This document shows, one piece after another, positions 32,700 to 38,895 of a DNA stretch of 38,895 nt; the stretch's first letter is position 1, and each line of letters starts with the position of its first letter. Source of the stretch: JBJKRF01 sp046704785 (GTDB lineage: Bacteria; Chloroflexota; Anaerolineae; Anaerolineales; Villigracilaceae); assembly GCA_046704785.1 (NCBI GenBank), contig JBJKRF010000015.1:1-38895 (forward strand), in the 5' to 3' direction. The notes below the pieces were generated by a model. The model searched no databases, was not told where the DNA came from, and saw only the letters and a list, made by a program, of their open reading frames with translations. The translations under genes were made by a program, and so were the position numbers.

Positions 32700-33032
32700 T
32701 TAGTCAATCAACGCCTGGCAGTGCTTGCAAACACGGTGTGTTCCGCTTTCATCACGCTGAACAGCAACACGTGTGGCTGCGTCACATTTAGGACATACTA
32801 ACATGACATTCGAGATATGCAGCGGACCCTCGAATTTGATGCGGCCAGGGCTGATCTGTCGCCCATCTTGAGTCTGTGTTTGCTTTTGATGTTTGGTGCG
32901 CACGTTAAGACCCTGCACTACCACACGACTCTCATCGGGATAAACGGCAATCACCTCACCCCGTTTTCCTTTATCTTCAAGGCGCCCACTAACAATCTCG
33001 ACGGTATCGCCTTTGCGGATTTTCACTCTCAT
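32700..33032 (-). CDS. rplX: 50S ribosomal protein L24, with zinc-type C-terminus
   Basis: 110 aa. The KOW motif is in RKGDTVEIVSGRLEDKGKRG. The C-terminus carries Cys80, Cys83, Cys102 and Cys105 (CPKC, CKHC), a ribbon found in only part of the family. Confidence 0.97.
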   Translation of the reverse strand: MRVKIRKGDTVEIVSGRLEDKGKRGEVIAVYPDESRVVVQGLNVRTKHQKQTQTQDGRQISPGRIKFEGPLHISNVMLVCPKCDAATRVAVQRDESGTHRVCKHCQALID

Positions 33033-33053
33033 GGCTTTGCTCCAATGATGGCC

Positions 33054-33425
33054 TTAGAGAACTTCCGGCGCCAGCGAGACGATCTTCATAAAGCCACGTT
33101 CACGCAACTCGCGCGCAACCGGGCCAAAGATACGGCTGCCTCTAGGGTTTTGGCCATCGGTATCCAAAATAACCGCAGCATTGTCATCAAAGCGAATGCA
33201 GGAACCATCTTCGCGACGCCACTCTTTAGCGGTACGGACAATGACGGCTTTCACGATCTCGCTCTTTTTGACACCACCTTGCGGAATGGCGGACTTGACG
33301 GTCGCAACAACGACATCACCCACTCCGCCATACTTGCGCTTCGAACCACCCATAACATGGATGACAAGCAACTCACGAGCGCCAGAGTTATCAGCGACTT
33401 TGAGACGAGTCTCTTGCTGGATCAT
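33054..33425 (-). CDS. rplN: 50S ribosomal protein L14
   Basis: 123 aa. MIQQETRLKVADNSGARELL and GSRIFGPVARELRERGFMKI are the family signature; it forms an intersubunit bridge. It follows rpsQ after 2 nt. Confidence 0.98.
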   Translation of the reverse strand: MIQQETRLKVADNSGARELLVIHVMGGSKRKYGGVGDVVVATVKSAIPQGGVKKSEIVKAVIVRTAKEWRREDGSCIRFDDNAAVILDTDGQNPRGSRIFGPVARELRERGFMKIVSLAPEVL

Positions 33426-33427
33426 GA

Positions 33428-33700
33428 CTAGACCTCCACGCCGCTGTCGGCGGTACGGATTTCCCGTTTAATAATGGTCTCGACCACCCAACGCTTATCA
33501 GCGGAAATAGGGCGGCACTCGACAATCTGCACTTCGTCACCGATCTGGCACCCCAATTCATCATGAGCTTTCACATGCCTTGAACGGTGTACAACCTTTT
33601 TATAGATCGGGTGACGGTAGGTTTGGCCAATCTCGATGACCACGGTCTTCTGCATCTTATTGCTGGTAACAACGCCAATAATGCGACGGCGATTATTCAT
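33428..33700 (-). CDS. rpsQ: 30S ribosomal protein S17
   Basis: 90 aa. GVVTSNKMQKTVVIEIGQTY and the block VQIVECRPISADKRW are typical. Its ATG overlaps the rpmC stop as ATGA. Confidence 0.98.
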   Translation of the reverse strand: MNNRRRIIGVVTSNKMQKTVVIEIGQTYRHPIYKKVVHRSRHVKAHDELGCQIGDEVQIVECRPISADKRWVVETIIKREIRTADSGVEV

Positions 33701-33906
33701 AAAACACCTTCCTGTGCCGCTCTTTTTTGTTCGTCGAGAATGGTTTCCAGGCGAGCAATATCGCGGCGGAGAGTGCGTAAACGACTAGTATCGACCAATT
33801 GGCCCGTAATTTGTTGAAAACGCAATTTCATAAGTTCTTCACGCGTATCAGAAATCTTAACCACAATTTGTTCGGGAGAAAGCTGACGAATTTCTTTCGT
33901 CTTCAT
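33697..33906 (-). CDS. rpmC: 50S ribosomal protein L29
   Basis: 69 aa, two helices. KTKEIRQLSPEQIVVKISDT and the later RTLRRDIARLETIL segment identify L29, at the exit-tunnel rim next to L23. It overlaps rpsQ by 4 nt and follows rplP after 3 nt. Confidence 0.97.
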   Translation of the reverse strand: MKTKEIRQLSPEQIVVKISDTREELMKLRFQQITGQLVDTSRLRTLRRDIARLETILDEQKRAAQEGVL

Positions 33907-33909
33907 ATC

Positions 33910-34329
33910 CTATTCTCCTGCTCCATGACGGGCAACAACTTTGGTCTTGATCGAGAACTTGTACTGGGCCATCTTAAGCGCCTTGAGCGCGGACTCCGAG
34001 TCCAAGCCACCCACTTCGATCATCATGCGTCCCGGTTTGACGACGGCAACGTAATATTCCACGCCGCCTTTTCCATTCCCCATACGAGTCTCCGGTGGGC
34101 GATGCGTATACGGCTTGGCAGGAAAAATACGAATCCACACCTTTCCACGACGTTTCATCTCACGCACAATCGCGCGCCGCGCCGCTTCGATTTGGCGCGC
34201 AGTCACCCAACCGGGCTCCAGGGCCTGGAGGCCAAATTCGCCAAAAGAAACTTCAGCGCCGCGTAAAGCTTTACCTTTCATGCGGCCACGCATTTGCTTG
34301 CGCCATTTGACACGTTTCGGCATCAACAT
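33910..34329 (-). CDS. rplP: 50S ribosomal protein L16
   Basis: 139 aa. KRVKWRKQMRGRMKGKALRG and the GTGGRGxG-equivalent region with MGNGKGGVEYYVAVVKPG identify L16, which positions A-site tRNA. AAGGAG 8 nt upstream supports ATG 34329. Confidence 0.98.
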   Translation of the reverse strand: MLMPKRVKWRKQMRGRMKGKALRGAEVSFGEFGLQALEPGWVTARQIEAARRAIVREMKRRGKVWIRIFPAKPYTHRPPETRMGNGKGGVEYYVAVVKPGRMMIEVGGLDSESALKALKMAQYKFSIKTKVVARHGAGE

Positions 34330-34360
34330 AATTAAATCTCCTTGCAGGCTTCGGCGACGA

Positions 34361-35038
34361 TTATTCGCTTACGTAGACGCCTTCCGTCGCCTCGACCTTC
34401 TCATCAGCATCAGATTTGGATTCGCCTTTATAGACCCACACCTTGACGCCAATGCGGCCGTACGTGGTGTGCGCTTCTGTGCGCGAATAATCAATATCGG
34501 CACGCAACGTCTGCAAGGGAACACGACCCTCGCGCAACCAAACGGAACGGGACATTTCAGCGCCTGCCAGACGACCAGCAACTTCAATCTTGATACCCTG
34601 TGCGCCCTGACGCATGGCCTGCTGAATCGCACGTTTCATCGCGCGGCGATAAGCAATACGACGCTCAATTTGGTCAGCAATATTATGGGCGATCAAATAG
34701 GCATCGGTATCTGGCGTGGTCAATTCTTTAATATCCAGGTCTACTTTCTTGCCAACCAGTCCCTGCAAACCTTCGCGAATCTTCTTAACACCCTCGCCTT
34801 TGCGACCAATCAAAATGCCGGGCTTTGCAGTATAAACGGTAATCCTTACTTTGCCAGGATAGCGCTCTACTTCCACACGGGAGACACCGGCCCGAGGAGA
34901 AGCCGTCTGAACCATGTGGCGAATGGCGAAATCCTGTTGAAGTTGATTGCGATATTGCGCGCCTTCAGCAAACCAGCGTCCTTGCCAACCGTGACTCACG
35001 GCCAGACGAAATCCAACTGGATGAACTTTGCGACCCAT
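34361..35038 (-). CDS. rpsC: 30S ribosomal protein S3
   Basis: 225 aa. The KH domain has ILIGRKGEGVKKIREGLQG, and the C-terminal domain GRIGVKVWVYKGE. GGAG lies 6 nt before ATG 35038. The 115-nt gap to rplV is larger than any other in this part of the operon and holds a candidate tiny ORF. Confidence 0.98.
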   Translation of the reverse strand: MGRKVHPVGFRLAVSHGWQGRWFAEGAQYRNQLQQDFAIRHMVQTASPRAGVSRVEVERYPGKVRITVYTAKPGILIGRKGEGVKKIREGLQGLVGKKVDLDIKELTTPDTDAYLIAHNIADQIERRIAYRRAMKRAIQQAMRQGAQGIKIEVAGRLAGAEMSRSVWLREGRVPLQTLRADIDYSRTEAHTTYGRIGVKVWVYKGESKSDADEKVEATEGVYVSE

Positions 35039-35056
35039 AGATTCTCCTTCGCTTCC

Positions 35057-35131
35057 TTATTCCACTTGTATTACCTCAATAGCCCGAAGGAGAACATTCT
35101 CTGGCAAAAAAGCCACCCATGTTCCTCGCAC
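35057..35131 (-). CDS. Candidate 24-aa ORF between rplV and rpsC
   Basis: GTG to TAA, 24 codons, hydrophobic (core WVAFLPENVLLRAIEVIQVE). It begins 22 nt after the rplV stop and ends 18 nt before the rpsC ATG, a gene-like fit. The SD is weak (AGG 2 nt before the GTG) and no homologue is known to me, so chance is quite possible. Confidence 0.2.
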   Translation of the reverse strand: MRGTWVAFLPENVLLRAIEVIQVE

Positions 35132-35153
35132 AACCTATTGAGAAATACATTCA

Positions 35154-35495
35154 TCAGACTTCGCGCTCCCGAAGGATCACGGTTACATGCGACGAACGAC
35201 GCAAAATCGGCTTAAAACGGCCGCGCGCACCAAAACGACGCCATTTTCGAGTAGGCGCCTCATCCGCTGTGATGGTGGCGACAAACAAATCATCGCGACT
35301 GACGCCAAAATTTTCTTCTGCATTGGCCACTGCCGACTTGAGCAATTTCAGCACAGGTGCTGCAGCGCGATTTGGGACGAAGCGCAGCATTTCGAGCGCA
35401 TCATTCGCATCTTTGCCACGCACCAGATCAATCACCAAGCGAACCTTCTGGGCCGAAACCGGAAGGAAGCGCAGACGAGCATGAACATCAGCCAT
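35154..35495 (-). CDS. rplV: 50S ribosomal protein L22
   Basis: 113 aa. VSAQKVRLVIDLVRGKDAND and the tunnel-lining beta hairpin region (APTRKWRRFGARGRFKPILR) identify L22. It follows rpsS after 3 nt. Confidence 0.98.
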   Translation of the reverse strand: MADVHARLRFLPVSAQKVRLVIDLVRGKDANDALEMLRFVPNRAAAPVLKLLKSAVANAEENFGVSRDDLFVATITADEAPTRKWRRFGARGRFKPILRRSSHVTVILREREV

Positions 35496-35498
35496 GGC

Positions 35499-35777
35499 TT
35501 ACTTCCCTTTCGTAGCTTTCTCCGAGAGATGGCCTCGGAACGTACGCGTGAACGCAAACTCACCCAGGCGATGCCCCACCATATTCTCGGTAATGTAAAT
35601 CGGCACATGACGACGGCCATCGTGCACAGCGATAGTATGCCCCACCATCTGGGGGAAGATGACACTCGCTCGGCTCCAAGTGCGAATCACTTTCTTCTCA
35701 CCGCGCTGATTCATCATCTCGACTTTCTTTAGCAATTTCGGGGCAATGAATGGCCCTTTTTTCAAAGATCTAGACAT
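35499..35777 (-). CDS. rpsS: 30S ribosomal protein S19
   Basis: 92 aa. SRSLKKGPFIAPKLLKKVE and GHRLGEFAFTRTFRGH are diagnostic. It binds S13 at the head of the 30S subunit. Confidence 0.98.
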   Translation of the reverse strand: MSRSLKKGPFIAPKLLKKVEMMNQRGEKKVIRTWSRASVIFPQMVGHTIAVHDGRRHVPIYITENMVGHRLGEFAFTRTFRGHLSEKATKGK

Positions 35778-35804
35778 AATCTCGTACCTCGTCTACTTCT
35801 ACGC

Positions 35805-36641
35805 CTAGCGCTTAGACTTACTGCGGCGACGGACAATGTACTTATCCGTCTGTTTATTACGGCGAGTCTTGTAACCACGGGTAGGTTTACCCCACGGACT
35901 CTTCGGACCTGGCATACCAGTAGGCTGACGGCCCTCGCCGCCGCCATGTGGATGGTCGCGAGGTGACATAGCCGTACCACGCACTGTGGGTCGAATACCC
36001 AAATGACGCTTGCGGCCCGCTTTTCCTAACTTGATATTGCCATGATCCAAATTTCCTACCTGACCAACCGTCGCATAACAATGCTGGCGAATCAGGCGTA
36101 CTTCACCAGACGGCATGCGAATCTGAGCAAAATCACCTTCTTTGGCTAACAACTGCGCCGCACCGCCAGCCGAGCGAACCAATTGACCACCTTTTCCTTC
36201 GCGAACCTCGATATTGTGCACCATGGTACCAATGGGAATATTCGCAATAGGCAGGCTGTTGCCTGGACGAATTTCAGCGGTCGGTCCGGAGACCAGGGTA
36301 TCGCCAACTTTCAAGCCAACAGGGGCAAGAATATAACGCTTCTCTCCGTCCACATAATGCAACAGCGCAAGGCGGGCAGTCCGATTGGGATCATATTCAA
36401 TTGCCGCCACTTTTGCTGGAATGTCCAACTTATCGCGCTTGAAATCCACAAGACGAATGTGACGGCGTTGACCGCCGCCATGGTGACGAACGGTGATACG
36501 TCCGTGAACATTCCGGCCGCCGTGTCCCCTTCGTGGAATAAGCAACGAGCGCTCAGGATTAGACCGAGTAATTTCATCAAAGGTATAACCCGTCATACCG
36601 CGCTGACCGGGGGTTACTGGTTTATATTTCTTGACAGCCAT
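35805..36641 (-). CDS. rplB: 50S ribosomal protein L2
   Basis: 278 aa. The C-terminal MSPRDHPHGGGEGRQPTG segment (225-242) near the peptidyl-transferase centre and the KSPWGKPTRGYKTRRNK tail are conserved. The ATG overlaps the rplW stop by one base (TAATG). Confidence 0.98.
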   Translation of the reverse strand: MAVKKYKPVTPGQRGMTGYTFDEITRSNPERSLLIPRRGHGGRNVHGRITVRHHGGGQRRHIRLVDFKRDKLDIPAKVAAIEYDPNRTARLALLHYVDGEKRYILAPVGLKVGDTLVSGPTAEIRPGNSLPIANIPIGTMVHNIEVREGKGGQLVRSAGGAAQLLAKEGDFAQIRMPSGEVRLIRQHCYATVGQVGNLDHGNIKLGKAGRKRHLGIRPTVRGTAMSPRDHPHGGGEGRQPTGMPGPKSPWGKPTRGYKTRRNKQTDKYIVRRRSKSKR

Positions 36642-36943
36642 TACTGCACCCCTTCAAAGATTTCAAGAGTCTGGCCCGTCTGCAATGTCACAATCGCCTT
36701 CTTATAACCAGAGCGACGGACGAGCAAACGACGGCTACGGGCACGGCGGCCACGTTTTGCCGGGGCATTAATAATATTCACACTCTCTACATCAACTTCA
36801 AACAACACTTCGATCGCATCCTTAACTTGACTCTTGGTCGCGGTTGAGGCAACTTCAAAGACATATTGACGCAGTTTACTTGCCTGGTAATTTGTCTTCT
36901 CAGTAACCAACGGACGGTGAATGACTTCGTAAATCGTCGTCAT
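36641..36943 (-). CDS. rplW: 50S ribosomal protein L23
   Basis: 100 aa. MTTIYEVIHRPLVTEKTNYQ and VNIINAPAKRGRRARSRRL identify L23, docking site for trigger factor at the tunnel exit. It lies 10 nt after rplD. Confidence 0.98.
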   Translation of the reverse strand: MTTIYEVIHRPLVTEKTNYQASKLRQYVFEVASTATKSQVKDAIEVLFEVDVESVNIINAPAKRGRRARSRRLLVRRSGYKKAIVTLQTGQTLEIFEGVQ

Positions 36944-36953
36944 GATTGAACTC

Positions 36954-37583
36954 CTAACCGAGGTGGGCCTTTAGAACATCCAGCGTCTGGAGCGGCAAAA
37001 TGAGCTTGTCAAATCCAAATAAATCACGGATGTTCAAATAGCCAGCGAGCAGCACCTTGGCGTCCGGGATGTTAGCCGTCGAGCGGGTAACCGCATCATA
37101 AGAGACCGATTTTTCGGGAATCAATACCAAGACACTGGAAGTGCCGACCAAACGGTCCAAAGCCTGGGCCATCAGACGCGTTTTCGTCTCTGGCAAACTC
37201 AGGTCATCCACTACGACAATCTCTGCATCGGCAGCTTTGGCCGAAAGCGCCGAACGCAAAGCGGCGCGGCGCATCTTCAGCGGCATACGCTGCTCATAGC
37301 TGCGCGGGTGCGGCGTATGGATACGTCCGCCACCTACCCATTGCGCTGCGCGGGTCGACCCCTGGCGAGCACGGCCAGTCCCTTTTTGCTTCCAGGGTTT
37401 ACGACCGCCACCAGCGACTTCACTCCGAACCTTCGTCTCATGGGTACCCAACCGGGCATTCGCCATCTGACGAGTATAGGCTTGGTGCATCAAGTCCATA
37501 TTGATTGGGGCCTCGAAGATCGCCGCAGGCAAATCTACCTGCTTGACCTTTTTGCCTTCCATATTCACAACATCAACCTTCAT
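36954..37583 (-). CDS. rplD: 50S ribosomal protein L4
   Basis: 209 aa. GGGRKPWKQKGTGRARQGS is the tunnel-loop signature. ATG 37583 (MKVDVVNMEG) has GGGAG 8 nt upstream and is preferred over the start at 37613, which adds ten unrelated residues. In gamma-proteobacteria L4 represses this operon; no comparable leader is visible inside the window. Confidence 0.97.
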   Translation of the reverse strand: MKVDVVNMEGKKVKQVDLPAAIFEAPINMDLMHQAYTRQMANARLGTHETKVRSEVAGGGRKPWKQKGTGRARQGSTRAAQWVGGGRIHTPHPRSYEQRMPLKMRRAALRSALSAKAADAEIVVVDDLSLPETKTRLMAQALDRLVGTSSVLVLIPEKSVSYDAVTRSTANIPDAKVLLAGYLNIRDLFGFDKLILPLQTLDVLKAHLG

Positions 37584-37615
37584 AGCGACTACTCCCATTG
37601 AGCGCGTTCGCAAAA

Positions 37616-38245
37616 TTACTGCTTACGCGCCTCCTTGATGACGACCAGGCCGCCTTTTGGACCCGGAACAGCGCCGTGAACGCCAATCAAGTTCCGTTCA
37701 ACATCCACCAGCACAACTTTCAGGTTCTGGACGGTCACGCGGTCGTTACCCAGGTGGCCGGCACCACGCGCGCCTTTATAGACCCGTCCCGGCGTTGTGC
37801 CTGACGAACGGGAACCAGGGGCACGGGTACGATCAGATGCGCCATGAGTTTTGGGACCACCGGCGAAATGATACCGTTTAACCGGGCCTGCGAATCCCTT
37901 CCCTTTACTTGTGCCCAGCACATCAACATGCTCACCGACGGCGAAAACATCCGCCTTTACTGTCTCACCGACAGAAACGTCCGGGTTTTTCGTACGGAAT
38001 TCTCGCAAAAAGTGCAGCGGGGGCAGGCTCGAGGTCTTCAAATGCCCTAGCTCGCCAGCGGTCAACCGTTTTGGATGGACTTCCCCAAAACCAAGCTGCA
38101 CTGCCGAATAGCCTTCGCTCTCTGGACGCCGGATCTGGGTAACATAGCAAGGCCCAGCTTCGATCAAAGTAACGGGATAAGCGACACCGCTCTCATCGAA
38201 GATCTGGGTCATACCAATCTTCTTTCCAATCAGCCCTTTCAACAT
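37616..38245 (-). CDS. rplC: 50S ribosomal protein L3
   Basis: 209 aa. MLKGLIGKKIGMTQIFDESG and FAGPVKRYHFAGGPKTHGAS are diagnostic. AAGGAG is 11 nt before the ATG. A 206-nt gap separates it from rpsJ, and a 44-codon frame from that gap overlaps its start. Confidence 0.98.
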   Translation of the reverse strand: MLKGLIGKKIGMTQIFDESGVAYPVTLIEAGPCYVTQIRRPESEGYSAVQLGFGEVHPKRLTAGELGHLKTSSLPPLHFLREFRTKNPDVSVGETVKADVFAVGEHVDVLGTSKGKGFAGPVKRYHFAGGPKTHGASDRTRAPGSRSSGTTPGRVYKGARGAGHLGNDRVTVQNLKVVLVDVERNLIGVHGAVPGPKGGLVVIKEARKQ

Positions 38246-38373
38246 CCTCGATTTTTCTCCTTGGTAGAAAATCTCGTGAGACTGTCAGCCAGGGCTTTGG
38301 CTGCATCATCTCCCAGCAACACAGTTAATCGACTTGCCGCGGCCTTCGTTTTTGTCGGGCCCACGAACAACAT
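38239..38373 (-). CDS. Candidate 44-aa ORF between rpsJ and rplC
   Basis: ATG 38373 to TGA 38239, 44 codons with mixed, protein-like composition (MLFVGPTKTKAAASRL, then a GDDAAKALADSL helix and a Lys/Arg end). Its last codons overlap the rplC ATG (ATGTTGA), so reading it would deliver ribosomes to rplC. The SD is weak. It fills most of the 206-nt gap, which also holds a 6-bp hairpin (CAGCCA / TGGCTG, 38286-38303). Leader peptide or chance; no family known to me. Confidence 0.3.
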   Translation of the reverse strand: MLFVGPTKTKAAASRLTVLLGDDAAKALADSLTRFSTKEKNRGC

Positions 38374-38451
38374 CGTTCTTACGTTGCCGTAGCTACTTGC
38401 ATCACCACTCCAACAACAAAATTACACGGAGCAGCGAAAACCTATTTCAAA

Positions 38452-38760
38452 CTAAATTTTGATCTCGATATCGACACCCGCAGGCAAATTCAACCGCATC
38501 AACATGTCAATCGTCTTGGAGTCCGGATCTAACACATCGATCAGACGATTGTGAGTGCGGATCTCATAATGCTCGTGCGAATCTTTGTCGATAAAAGTGG
38601 AGCGACGTATTGTAAACCGTTCTACTTTGGTTGGCAAGGGTACGGGGCCAACGACTTTTGCACCTGAACGCTCGGCTGTTTCCACAATGCGTTTTGCAGA
38701 TTGATCCAGCACACGGTGATCGTAAGCCTTCAGGCGAATACGAATCTTTTGCTTGGTCAT
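38452..38760 (-). CDS. rpsJ: 30S ribosomal protein S10
   Basis: 102 aa. IRIRLKAYDHRVLDQSAKRI and the signature VPLPTKVERFTIRRSTF followed by DKDSHEHYEIRTH identify S10 (NusE), also a transcription antitermination factor. It starts 8 nt after the tuf stop. Confidence 0.98.
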   Translation of the reverse strand: MTKQKIRIRLKAYDHRVLDQSAKRIVETAERSGAKVVGPVPLPTKVERFTIRRSTFIDKDSHEHYEIRTHNRLIDVLDPDSKTIDMLMRLNLPAGVDIEIKI

Positions 38761-38768
38761 GAGTTTAC

Positions 38769-38895
38769 CTATTCGATGATTTTGGTGATGACGCCTGCGC
38801 CAACGGTCAGGCCGCCTTCACGAATAGCGAACTTCGAGCCTTGTTCCAACGCCACCGGCACGATCAACTCCACCGTCAGGTTCACGTTGTCTCCA
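38769..38895 (-). CDS. tuf: Elongation factor Tu, C-terminal end (partial)
   Basis: The last 42 codons of EF-Tu, running off the right edge. They read GDNVNLTVELIVPVALE, then FAIREGGLTVGAGVITKIIE and TAG, the barrel domain 3 that binds tRNA and EF-Ts. Its position just before rpsJ is the usual end of the str operon. Confidence 0.95.
   Translation of the reverse strand, partial: GDNVNLTVELIVPVALEQGSKFAIREGGLTVGAGVITKIIE

Noticed and set aside
30180..32801. Long plus-strand frames (up to 399 codons) across the ribosomal genes
   Set aside because: Antisense shadows of rpsE, rplR, rplF, rpsH, rpsN and rplE, all of which are certain.
34115..35215. 366-codon plus-strand frame over rplP, rpsC and rplV
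   Set aside because: Antisense shadow of known ribosomal genes.
1..38895. CRISPR arrays, insertion sequences, prophage genes, tRNA or rRNA genes
   Set aside because: No regularly spaced repeats, transposase, integrase, phage motifs, cloverleaf or rRNA-like sequence was recognised.

Overview
The window reads as a bacterial chromosome segment of moderate GC, most likely from Chloroflexota (class Anaerolineae). That placement is an inference from gene content and style: a TPR protein with a long Pro/Ala/Gln linker carrying 'PDWL' motifs, the ruvB-DUF2905-queA arrangement, paired glycosidases, and a Gram-positive-like order of the ribosomal genes. No mobile element, CRISPR array, tRNA or rRNA was recognised. 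Translation initiation is mixed: many genes have a clear Shine-Dalgarno (SD) sequence, but four show a -10 box 6-7 nt before the start codon, as expected of leaderless mRNAs.

Left part (1-21,600), housekeeping and accessory genes: ndk; a 1153-aa TPR/low-complexity protein; a pyrimidine-nucleoside phosphorylase; a cyanophycinase-like protein with a CysRS-like tail; a family-5 uracil-DNA glycosylase; a patatin-like lipase; a leftward cluster ruvB-DUF2905-ICMT-like-queA-GH5; a divergent GH1 beta-glucosidase; a rightward three-gene membrane module (Gly/Ser/Trp-tail protein, zinc ribbon-DUF4178 protein, small membrane protein) with its own promoter and terminator; an AAC(3)-like acyltransferase fused to a DUF4910 aminopeptidase-like protein; an aldo/keto reductase; uracil phosphoribosyltransferase; and a MazG protein whose N-terminus is a remnant of a YabN-type methylase.

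Right part (21,672-38,895) is one leftward block: tuf(partial)-rpsJ-rplC-rplD-rplW-rplB-rpsS-rplV-rpsC-rplP-rpmC-rpsQ-rplN-rplX-rplE-rpsN-rpsH-rplF-rplR-rpsE-rpmD-rplO-secY-adk-map // rpmJ-rpsM-rpsK-rpsD-rpoA-rplQ-truA-rplM-rpsI. The genes are tightly packed with several start/stop overlaps. infA, usual between map and rpmJ, is absent; a TATAAT promoter and a 15-bp palindrome lie there instead. S4, S14, L24 and L36 are the zinc-binding versions.

Working together: the right block builds ribosomes, the SecY translocon and the RNA polymerase alpha subunit. ndk, pyrimidine phosphorylase, upp, adk and MazG form a nucleotide salvage and sanitation set. UDG and RuvB act in DNA repair, QueA and TruA in tRNA modification, and GH1, GH5 and the aldo/keto reductase suggest saccharide use. 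The least understood loci are the 14,717-16,342 membrane module, the AAC(3)-DUF4910 fusion, the CysRS-tail fusion and the PDWL-motif TPR protein. They are the best candidates for undescribed biology.
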